DNA of 64,000 nucleotides. Source: Microtetraspora malaysiensis. GTDB lineage: Bacteria > Actinomycetota > Actinomycetes > Streptosporangiales > Streptosporangiaceae. Where the stretch lies: contig NZ_BBYJ01000030.1 of assembly GCF_001528665.1 (NCBI RefSeq), forward strand, positions 51,824-115,823, given 5' to 3'. The notes below the pieces were generated by a model. The model did not search any database. It was not told the DNA's origin and saw nothing but the letters and a program-made list of their open reading frames with translations. Shown one piece after another: positions 42,331 through 48,881 of the stretch; the first letter of the stretch is position 1; the number at the start of each line of letters is the position of its first letter. The position numbers and the translations under genes were made by a program.

Positions 42331-43218
42331 TGCCCGACCGGCGGCCGGATGCCGGGCGCGCCGTACCTCTACATGGGCTGGGGCGACCCGCCGAACGCGG
42401 CGACGGTCATGGACGCGACCGGGATCAAGTCCTTCACGATGGCGTTCATCCTGTCCGGCGGCGGCTGCACGCCGAAGTGGGACGGCCAGCGGCAGCTCTC
42501 CGGCGGCGTGGACGCCCAGACGATCTCGACGGTCAAGTCCAAGGGCGGCGGCGTCCAGGTCTCGTTCGGCGGCTGGCAGGGCAACAAGCTCGGCCCGAAC
42601 TGCTCCACCCCGGCCGCCTTCGCCGGGGCCGTGCAGCAGGTCATCGACGCGGTGGGCCCGGCGGTGGTCGACTTCGACATCGAGAACACCGACGAGTTCG
42701 AGAACTACACGGTGCAGGACCGCATCCTCAACGGCCTGAAGACCGTCAAGCAGAACAACCCGAACGTCAAGGTCGTGGTCACCTTCGGCACGACCACCTC
42801 GGGGCCGAACTCGCACGGCGTCCGCCTGATCAACCAGGCGAAGGCGCTGGGAGTCCCGATCGACAACTACACGATCATGCCGTTCGACTTCGGCGGCGGC
42901 GCGAACATGTACCAGAACACGGTCAACGCCTCCGAGGGCCTGAAGAACGCGCTCAAGTCCGCCAACGGCTGGACCGACGCCCAGGCGTACGCGCACATGG
43001 GCATCTCCGGCATGAACGGCCTGTCCGACCAGCAGGAGCAGACCAGCCCGGCGACGTGGACGCAGATCCGTGACTGGGCGCTGTCCAAGGGCCTGACCCG
43101 CCTCGCGTTCTGGTCGGCGAACCGCGACCGGCCGTGCCCGGGCGGCGGCGTGGCCGAGAACTGTAGCGGCATCGCGCAGCAGAACTGGGAGTTCACCAAG
43201 ATCACGGCCGGTTTCTGA
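41527..43218 (+). CDS. Secreted GH18 chitinase with chitin-binding and two FN3 domains
   Basis: 563 residues from ATG 41527, with AAGGAG upstream. Signal peptide ~1-28, then CBM5/12 nearly identical to the preceding gene's, two FN3 domains, and a GH18-like catalytic domain. The acid motif reads VVDFDIENT, with the first Asp of DxxDxDxE replaced by Ala, as in the ChiD/endo-type GH18 branch. The catalytic Glu is present. SFGGWQGN supplies the SxGG motif. Together with the upstream chitinase it may give complementary cleavage. It is co-transcribed from the composite promoter and ends at a strong hairpin. Confidence 0.93.
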   Translation: MRLRRMATAALAAAAMSTLGIAAASPAALGASTTLAAYPAWQAWTAYSTGAKVTYNGVDYECVQGHTSLPGWEPPNVPALWKVAGGGGGDTTPPSVPGNLRSTGSTTGSISLAWNASTDDTGVTGYNVYRNGNLVTTVTGTTYTDTGLSAGTSYSYTVRARDAANNLSDPSNTLTASTQSGNGAPGAPGTPTVTGNADSSISLSWPASSGTVTGYRVYEGGTQVAQVTGTTATISNLTTCSSHTYTVKAYNATGESAASGAVTGSTTGCPTGGRMPGAPYLYMGWGDPPNAATVMDATGIKSFTMAFILSGGGCTPKWDGQRQLSGGVDAQTISTVKSKGGGVQVSFGGWQGNKLGPNCSTPAAFAGAVQQVIDAVGPAVVDFDIENTDEFENYTVQDRILNGLKTVKQNNPNVKVVVTFGTTTSGPNSHGVRLINQAKALGVPIDNYTIMPFDFGGGANMYQNTVNASEGLKNALKSANGWTDAQAYAHMGISGMNGLSDQQEQTSPATWTQIRDWALSKGLTRLAFWSANRDRPCPGGGVAENCSGIAQQNWEFTKITAGF

Positions 43219-43227
43219 TCGGCGGGC

Positions 43228-43261
43228 TCCGTGGATCCGCGTCGCTTCGCGGGTCCACGGA
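43228..43261. terminator. Bidirectional terminator after the chitinase pair
   Basis: TCCGTGGATCCGCG pairs with CGCGGGTCCACGGA over 14 positions (one G-T) with a 6-nt loop, between the chitinase and the convergent P450 gene. Confidence 0.8.
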
Positions 43262-43371
43262 CCGCCCTCGGCCGGTACGGCTCGCGCCCGCGACCGCGCC
43301 CGCGACCGTGAGCCCTCCGCCCGGCCCGGCGAGTTACCCCCCGCCCGGCCGGGCGGTCCCCGCTCGGCGTC

Positions 43372-44547
43372 TCACCAGGCGACGGGCAGCGCCGCGAACC
43401 CGCCGGTGAGCCGGTCGGAGCGCACCTCCAGCTCCTCGTACGGCACGGCCAGGCTCAGGGTGGGGAAGCGCGGGAAGAGCGCCTGGAACACGGCGCGCAG
43501 CTCGATCCGGGCCAGGCTCGCCCCCAGGCAGTAGCGGCCCGCGTAGCCGAACCCGACGTGCGCGTTCTCCGTCTCGCGCCCGATGTCGAACCGTTCCGGG
43601 TCGGGAAAGACCCGCTCGTCCCGGTTGGCGGCGAACGTCGCCAGCACCACCAGCTCACCGGCGCGGACCGTCACGCCGCCGATCTCGACGTCCTCGTGCG
43701 CGTACCGGACCAGCCCGTGCTGGCTGGGCGCGGCCATCCGCAGGATCTCCTCCACCGCGGCGGGGGCCCGCCCGGGGTCGCGGGCCAGGGCGTCCCGCTG
43801 CTCCGGATCGCGCAGGAGGAGCAGCACGCCGTAGTCGATCTGGTTGACGGTCGTCTCGTGCCCGGCGAACAGGAGGCCGCCCGCGATCCTGGCGATCTCC
43901 GCCTCGGGCAGCTCAGCGGTGGCGAGGTCGGAGTACACGTCCTCGCCCGGGTGCTCCCGCTTGGCCCGCACCACGGCGAAGCTGTACGCGTTCATCTCCG
44001 CCTGGGCGGCCGCGGAGCGCGCCGGGTCGGTCAGGTCCGTCATCTCCTCCGCGATCGCCCGGAACCGCTCCCTGTCCTCGTACGGCACGCCCAGCAGCTC
44101 GCAGATCACGTGAATGGGCAGGGGGGCGGACAGGCTGCCGTGCAGATCGGCGGGCGGCCCCTGCGCGGCCATCCGGTCGAGCAGTGCGTCCACGAGCAAT
44201 TCCACGCGTCCGGTGAGGCGTTGTACGCGCCGCGCGGAAAAGGCGGGTGTGAGCAACCGCCGCATGGAATCGTGGACCTCGCGTTCGGTGGCGTGGTCGC
44301 CGGTCGGGCCGCCCGCGAACGCGCTGTTGGACAGCCGGGGCGCCGACGCGGGGGTGGGGTGCGACCGGCCGAGCCGCTCGTCGGCGAAGACCTGCCTGAT
44401 CTCCTGCCAGCCGGTCACCAGCCAGGCCTCGTCGCCGGTCGCGGTCCGCACCCGGGTGATCGGCTCGTCGGCTCTGAGCTGGCCGAACTCGGGGGCGAGC
44501 GCCAGGACGTCGTTCCGCGCGAACGGCAGCCGAGGGAGTCCGGACAT
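43372..44547 (-). CDS. Cytochrome P450
   Basis: 391 residues from ATG 44547, the usual length for soluble actinomycete P450s. The I-helix reads AGHETT, the K-helix EEILR gives ExxR, and the heme loop is FGYAGRYCLG with the Cys ligand; Arg replaces the common His two residues before Cys. It inserts oxygen into an unknown substrate with an unlinked ferredoxin. No ferredoxin gene or biosynthetic cluster is adjacent. It is divergent from the DUF732-like gene across an AT-rich promoter region. Confidence 0.93.
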   Translation of the reverse strand: MSGLPRLPFARNDVLALAPEFGQLRADEPITRVRTATGDEAWLVTGWQEIRQVFADERLGRSHPTPASAPRLSNSAFAGGPTGDHATEREVHDSMRRLLTPAFSARRVQRLTGRVELLVDALLDRMAAQGPPADLHGSLSAPLPIHVICELLGVPYEDRERFRAIAEEMTDLTDPARSAAAQAEMNAYSFAVVRAKREHPGEDVYSDLATAELPEAEIARIAGGLLFAGHETTVNQIDYGVLLLLRDPEQRDALARDPGRAPAAVEEILRMAAPSQHGLVRYAHEDVEIGGVTVRAGELVVLATFAANRDERVFPDPERFDIGRETENAHVGFGYAGRYCLGASLARIELRAVFQALFPRFPTLSLAVPYEELEVRSDRLTGGFAALPVAW

Positions 44548-44791
44548 GGTCGTTTCCCTTCGCGACAGAACGTGGACCTTTCCCAGGTCTCTCCGCTCTG
44601 CGCCGAAACAAGCCAGACAAAGCACCCTTTGACGCCGTTTTCACCCTTACACGACAAATAGCGCTTTATGTCACTTTTATATAATCATGTCGTATTTATA
44701 AGATCGTAAACAGGATTAGCGCCGACCAAAAGTGGACATTTGGACGTTTGGCCGGGACAAGGCGGAGCCCGGGGCTCTAACGTTCCAAATC
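44548..44791. promoter_or_regulatory. AT-rich divergent promoter region
   Basis: 244 bp between the P450 and DUF732-like genes. The stretch 44640-44715 is strikingly AT-rich for this genome (TTTATATAATCATG, TATTTATAAGATCG) and is a likely Lsr2 target and promoter. No clear operator repeat. Confidence 0.5.
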
Positions 44792-45346
44792 ATGCACCAA
44801 ACGCCTGGCTATCAGCAGCCACACGACCCCCCACAGCAATGGCACCAGCAGGCGCCGCAACCGCAGCCGCACTCCCCGATGCAGCCCCCCATGCCCACGC
44901 CCACGCCTCCCCCGCCGACGCCGCCCACCTCCCGCCGCAAGCCCGGCAGCAAGATGCCGTTGTTGATCGTCATCGCGGTCGTGGTCGTCGCCGCCGTCGT
45001 CGGCGCGATCATTCTCCTGACCGGCGGCGACGACTCCGCGTCGGAGGCGAAGCCGGCCAAGAGCGGGGCGGCCGCCCCCACCACCGAGGCGCTGCCCGGC
45101 CCGACCTCCGCGCAGCGCGCGGTCTACCTGGCGGCCCTCCGGGAGATCGCGCCCGAGCTCGCCGAAAACGAGGACCGGGCGATCCGGCAGGGCGGCCTGG
45201 TGTGCCAGCGCATCCTCAAGCCCGAGGACGGCGGCATGAGCCTCCCCCAGTTCACGGTCGCGGAGCTGTCCAAGGGCGGCGGGGCGATCACCCGCGTGCA
45301 GGCGTTCAAGGTGATCATCGCGGTCAAGGCGTGGTGTAAGCCCTGA
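44792..45346 (+). CDS. Membrane-anchored DUF732-like protein
   Basis: 184 residues from ATG 44792; a GTG at 44732 would add 20 residues. Neither start has a good ribosome site. Residues ~1-50 are Pro/Gln/His-rich and cytoplasmic, then one span (MPLLIVIAVVVVAAVVGAIILL). The outer C-terminal ~75 residues fit DUF732: VYLAALREIAPELAENEDRAI then GLVCQRIL and a closing VKAWCKP, whose two Cys likely form a disulphide. Function is unknown. Confidence 0.75.
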   Translation: MHQTPGYQQPHDPPQQWHQQAPQPQPHSPMQPPMPTPTPPPPTPPTSRRKPGSKMPLLIVIAVVVVAAVVGAIILLTGGDDSASEAKPAKSGAAAPTTEALPGPTSAQRAVYLAALREIAPELAENEDRAIRQGGLVCQRILKPEDGGMSLPQFTVAELSKGGGAITRVQAFKVIIAVKAWCKP

Positions 45347-45416
45347 CCCTGAACCGGCGCTCCCCAGGTCCTCCCGGGCGGAACGCCGCAACACGGCGGA
45401 TCGCGGGCCGGGTCCG

Positions 45417-45445
45417 GGCTTCGGCTACGGACCAGGCCCGAAGCC
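45417..45445. terminator. Hairpin between convergent genes
   Basis: GGCTTCGG (45417-45424) pairs with CCGAAGCC (45438-45445). It sits between the DUF732-like gene and the dehydrogenase gene. Confidence 0.5.
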
Positions 45446-45502
45446 ACCGTTCCCCCACGAGACGCCGCGCCTCGGCCGGTTTCGGCGGCGCGCGCCTCGT
45501 GG

Positions 45503-46561
45503 TCAGGACGAGGGGACGAAGCCGAGGTGCTTGTCCACCACATTGATCAGCGGAGCCCCCGCGACGTACCTGCGCAGATTCTCCAGGAAGGTCTCCGCGA
45601 GGGCGTCCCGCCACCCCGCCGCGTCGCCGCTCATGTGCGGGGAGATCAGCACCTGGGGGAACGACCACAACGGATGCCCGGCGGGGAGCGGCTCCTCCTC
45701 GAACACGTCGAGCGCCGCCCCCGCGAGCCGTCCCGCTCGCAGCGCCTCGACCAGGGCGTCGGTGTCCACCGTCTCGCCCCTGCCGACGTTGATCAGCCGG
45801 GCCGACGGCTTCAGCGCCCCGATGACGTCGGCGTCGATCAGCTTCCTGGTCTCGGGGGTCAGCGGCGTGACGCTGACCAGGTAGTCGACGTCCGCGACCA
45901 GCGACGGGAGCCGTGAGGAGTCGAACACCTCACCGAAGTCGGCGTCACCGTCCCGCGTCGAGCGGCCCGCGCCGAGCACCGTGAGCCCCACCGCGCGCAG
46001 CATGCGGGCGATCGCCCGTCCGATGGCCCCGGTGCCGACGATCATGACGGTCTTCCCGTCGAGCCGCTCCGTCACGCGGTGCTCCCAGCGGCGTTCCCAC
46101 TGCAGGCGCCACGATCCCGGCATGTCCTTGGCGAAGGCGAGGACGCACGCGAGGACATACTCGGCGATGGGCCGGTCGAAGACGCCGCGCGAGTTCGTCA
46201 CGACGACGTCGGAGGCGCGCAGCTCGTCGAAGAGCATCCGGTCCACGCCCGCCGCCGCCACGTGGATCCAGCGCAGCGCCTCGGCACGGTGCCAGACCGC
46301 GCGCAGGGCGGGCGAGAACGAGTCCCACAGCAGCAGCGCGTCACTCCCCGGCAGCGCGTCGCCCAGCTCCGCTCCGCGGGCGTACCGGACCTCGCCCGCC
46401 AGGTCGTGCAGCCGGTCCCGCGAAGGCGGCAGGTCGTCCCCGTGGAGAACGGTGAGGACGACGTTGCTCCCGGCGCCGTCACCGGTGCCGTGCCGCGTCG
46501 TTCCGGGCGGGGCGACCAGTCCGGATCCGCGCGGCTTCGTGACAGGCAGACGTGCCTGCAT
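45503..46561 (-). CDS. D-2-hydroxyacid dehydrogenase
   Basis: 352 residues from ATG 46561, with AAGGAG upstream; earlier ATG 46744 would add a low-complexity lead. The NAD-binding Rossmann motif is VGTGAIGRAIARM. Catalytic residues are the Arg in NVGRGETVD, the Glu in DVFEEEPLP, and the His in SPHMSGD. It interconverts a 2-ketoacid and a D-2-hydroxyacid. The first ~30 residues are extra and disordered. It stands alone; the gene upstream is terminated by a hairpin. Confidence 0.9.
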   Translation of the reverse strand: MQARLPVTKPRGSGLVAPPGTTRHGTGDGAGSNVVLTVLHGDDLPPSRDRLHDLAGEVRYARGAELGDALPGSDALLLWDSFSPALRAVWHRAEALRWIHVAAAGVDRMLFDELRASDVVVTNSRGVFDRPIAEYVLACVLAFAKDMPGSWRLQWERRWEHRVTERLDGKTVMIVGTGAIGRAIARMLRAVGLTVLGAGRSTRDGDADFGEVFDSSRLPSLVADVDYLVSVTPLTPETRKLIDADVIGALKPSARLINVGRGETVDTDALVEALRAGRLAGAALDVFEEEPLPAGHPLWSFPQVLISPHMSGDAAGWRDALAETFLENLRRYVAGAPLINVVDKHLGFVPSS

Positions 46562-46732
46562 GGGTACGGTGGCTCCTTCGGTGGGACGTGGCAGCGAGGC
46601 TCGTCGGTCGCACCGCACGCGGCTGATCGCGCTCGCATCGTGCGGGAGGTTCCCGGCGCCCAACCGCCGTAATCTCCACGATTGCCGGTAATCGGGTTTG
46701 CCCGGCTCGCCGCCCCGACGCCCGGGAAGCGA

Positions 46733-46767
46733 ACGGCCGCCCACCCGATCGCCGGGAAGGCGGCCGT
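46733..46767 (-). terminator. Terminator downstream of the HAD gene
   Basis: ACGGCCGCC (46733-46741) pairs with GGCGGCCGT (46759-46767). It lies 17 bp past the HAD stop. Confidence 0.65.
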
Positions 46768-46783
46768 CTCGTCCAGGGCTCGA

Positions 46784-47500
46784 TCAGCGGGTGGCCCGGT
46801 CCGCCGGCGGGGCCAGCAGCGGGGCCAGCGCCGCCTCCAGGTCCGCGACCCCGACGTACACGACGCCGGTCATGCCGAGCGCCACGGCGGCCTCGACGTT
46901 CTCCGCCCGGTCGTCCACGAAGAGGCACCGGTCCATCGGGACGCCGGCCCGCTCGGCGGCGATCGCGTAGATGGCCGGATCGGGCTTGACCACGCCGACC
47001 CGGGCGCTGTTCACCACGTCGTCCGCGAAGTACGCGAGCCCCAGCCCGGCGAGGTCGTCCTCCACCTCTGGGGTCGCGTTGGTCACCAGCACGACGGGCA
47101 CCTGTGCCTGGGCGAGGCGGAGCAGCTCCAGCACCTTCTCGTCCACGCGGAACGGCGTCCGGGTGAACATGGCGGCCAGCTCGCGGGCCTTGTCCTCGGA
47201 CACGTGATCGGCGAGCGCGGCGGCGATGGTGTCCCGCCACTGCTCCACGGTGTGCTCGCCCCGGAGCACCGGCAGATCGTTCTCCGGCGCGAGCGCGAGC
47301 CCGGCGGTCGTTCCCTCCGCCACCCCGGCCGCGCGTTCCATCCGGGTCAACTCGGTCATGTCATAGAAGCGGATCACGCCGTCGAGGTCACACAGAACGG
47401 CGTCGAAGGGCCTGCCGTTCAGCGCGTGGACATTGGCGTGAGCGCCGGCGTGAACATCGGCGTGAACATCGGCGTGGGGGTCGACCTGGGGATTCGTCAC
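46784..47500 (-). CDS. HAD-superfamily hydrolase with His-rich N-terminal repeats
   Basis: 238 residues from GTG 47500, positioned behind GGAGGAG. The core HAD begins at VLCDLDGVIRFYD (nucleophilic Asp). LVTNA gives motif II, VKPDPAIYAI holds the Lys, and FVDDRAENVEAA is motif IV. It resembles epoxide-hydrolase-N-type/YihX-like phosphatases. The N-terminal ~25 residues consist of HA-containing tetrapeptides (DPHADVHADVHAGAHANVHA), encoded by a 12-bp tandem repeat. Such a His track could bind Zn, Ni or Cu. Confidence 0.87.
   Translation of the reverse strand: MTNPQVDPHADVHADVHAGAHANVHALNGRPFDAVLCDLDGVIRFYDMTELTRMERAAGVAEGTTAGLALAPENDLPVLRGEHTVEQWRDTIAAALADHVSEDKARELAAMFTRTPFRVDEKVLELLRLAQAQVPVVLVTNATPEVEDDLAGLGLAYFADDVVNSARVGVVKPDPAIYAIAAERAGVPMDRCLFVDDRAENVEAAVALGMTGVVYVGVADLEAALAPLLAPPADRATR
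47424..47483. repeat. 12-bp tandem repeat in HAD gene
   Basis: Five imperfect copies of GCGTGAACATCG on the plus strand. Copies 3 and 4 are identical. They encode the His-rich tetrapeptides at the protein N-terminus. Confidence 0.8.
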
Positions 47501-47591
47501 GGCTCCTCCATAGCACATCCGCTCCGTGCCCCTGCTCCGCGGCCGCGGACCAACCGGTCTGTCCCCCTGGTGCCGGACGCCCCCAGGCGGG

Positions 47592-47801
47592 TCAGCCCGC
47601 CGGGACGTCCGGCTCCGCGGTCCGGTCTGCCGCTCCCCCTCCGGCGTCGCGCTTCGCCTCGCGGCCCGCCTGTTTGAGCGCGAGGCGCAGCGCGTACTCG
47701 ATCTGGGCGTTGACGCTGCGCAGGTCGTCGGCGGCCCATCTGGCGATCGCCTCGTAGACGGCCGGGTCGAGCCGGAGCAGGAGCTTCTTGCGTTCGACCA
47801 T
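47592..47801 (-). CDS. Ribbon-helix-helix protein paired with SPFH protein
   Basis: 69 residues. [20 protein letters not shown] is the beta-strand plus first helix, and [15 protein letters not shown] the second helix, of an Arc/CopG-type fold. The C-terminal ~20 residues are disordered. It lies 12 bp after the SPFH gene, so the two are co-transcribed. It may be a DNA-binding regulator of the operon. A toxin partner is not visible. Confidence 0.85.
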   Translation of the reverse strand: MVERKKLLLRLDPAVYEAIARWAADDLRSVNAQIEYALRLALKQAGREAKRDAGGGAADRTAEPDVPAG

Positions 47802-47813
47802 GGTCAGGACGCG

Positions 47814-48713
47814 TCAGGCATAGAGGCTGCCGGCGTTGACCACCGGCTGGGTCGCCCGGTCGCCGCAGAGGACGACCAGGAGGTTGGACACCATTTGGGC
47901 CTTGCGCTCCTCGTCGAGTTCGACCACGCCCTGCGCGGCGAGCCGGTCCAGGGCGAGACCCACCATACCGACCGCGCCTTCGACGATGTGGGCGCGCGCG
48001 GCGACCACCTGGGCGGCCTGCTGCCGGACCAGCATGGCCTGGGCGATCTCGGGGGCGTACGCCAGGTGGGTGATCCGGGCCTCGAGCACCTCGATCCCCG
48101 CGAGATCGGTGCGCTCGCGCAGCTCGGCGGTGAGCTCCCCGGCCACCTCGACGCCGTCCCGCAGGCTGGTCCGGCCCTCGACGTGCGAGTCGTACGGGTG
48201 GCTGGTGGCCAGGTGGCGCACCGCGGCCTCCGACTGGATGGCCACGTACTCCTCGTAGTCGTCCACCGCGAACACGGCCCGCCCGGTGTCGACGACCTTG
48301 TAGACGACGACCGCGGCGATCTCGACCGGGTTGCCGTCGGCGTCGTTGACCTTGAGCTTGGCCGTCTCGAAGTTGCGCACGCGCCGGCTCACCCGCTGCT
48401 TGGTCGTCAGCGGGAGCACCCACTGGAAGCCGGCCTCGCTCACCGAGCCGACATACCGGCCGAGGAACTGCACGACCTTGGCCTCGTTGGGGTTGATCAC
48501 GGTGAATCCGGTCGCCGCGATGAAGAAGACCACGATCCACGCGACCACGGCCAGGCCCGGGAGCGCGAAGTCGCCCGGGTCGTCGCTCATCGTTCCACCG
48601 CCCACCCCGTCTGCCGACAGGCTGCGCAGCGCGAATACGGCGACGACGCCGCCGAGCACCAGCAGCCCGACCAGTACGGCGAAGCCGTTCAGACGGAACG
48701 CCCTACGCTCCAT
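47814..48713 (-). CDS. SPFH/Band 7 domain membrane protein
   Basis: 299 residues. Two N-terminal membrane helices ([41 protein letters not shown]) precede the SPFH domain, with [38 protein letters not shown] and [21 protein letters not shown] helical C-terminus with [25 protein letters not shown] follows. SPFH proteins form membrane scaffolds similar to stomatin and flotillin. The RHH partner downstream is conserved in actinomycetes as far as I recall. Confidence 0.92.
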   Translation of the reverse strand: MERRAFRLNGFAVLVGLLVLGGVVAVFALRSLSADGVGGGTMSDDPGDFALPGLAVVAWIVVFFIAATGFTVINPNEAKVVQFLGRYVGSVSEAGFQWVLPLTTKQRVSRRVRNFETAKLKVNDADGNPVEIAAVVVYKVVDTGRAVFAVDDYEEYVAIQSEAAVRHLATSHPYDSHVEGRTSLRDGVEVAGELTAELRERTDLAGIEVLEARITHLAYAPEIAQAMLVRQQAAQVVAARAHIVEGAVGMVGLALDRLAAQGVVELDEERKAQMVSNLLVVLCGDRATQPVVNAGSLYA

Positions 48714-48799
48714 CGTTCCCCCTTGCTATTGAAGTGATATCACCACGATAGCCCAAAGCTAGCCCATCCGCGCAAGCCGGACATTTACCGACTCGATGG

Positions 48800-48860
48800 T
48801 TTTGGGCCTTGCCGCAGTCATGAGCGCAAGTTACGATCCGGCTAATTATTAGGAAACTTT
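48800..48860 (+). promoter_or_regulatory. Composite chitinase promoter, copy 2
   Basis: TTTTGGGCCTTG, 16 bp, AAGTTACGATC, 10 bp, TTAGGAAACTTT. The -35 is TTGCCG (48809) and the -10 is TACGAT (48832), 17 bp apart. A CTTTCC/GGAAAG hairpin (48857-48872) overlaps the ribosome site. Confidence 0.8.
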
Positions 48861-48881
48861 CCTTACGGAAAGAGCTCTCAC

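Noticed and set aside
47592..47801. Ribbon-helix-helix protein as antitoxin of a toxin-antitoxin pair
   Set aside because: Its partner gene is an SPFH membrane protein, not a small toxin; no second small gene adjoins it.
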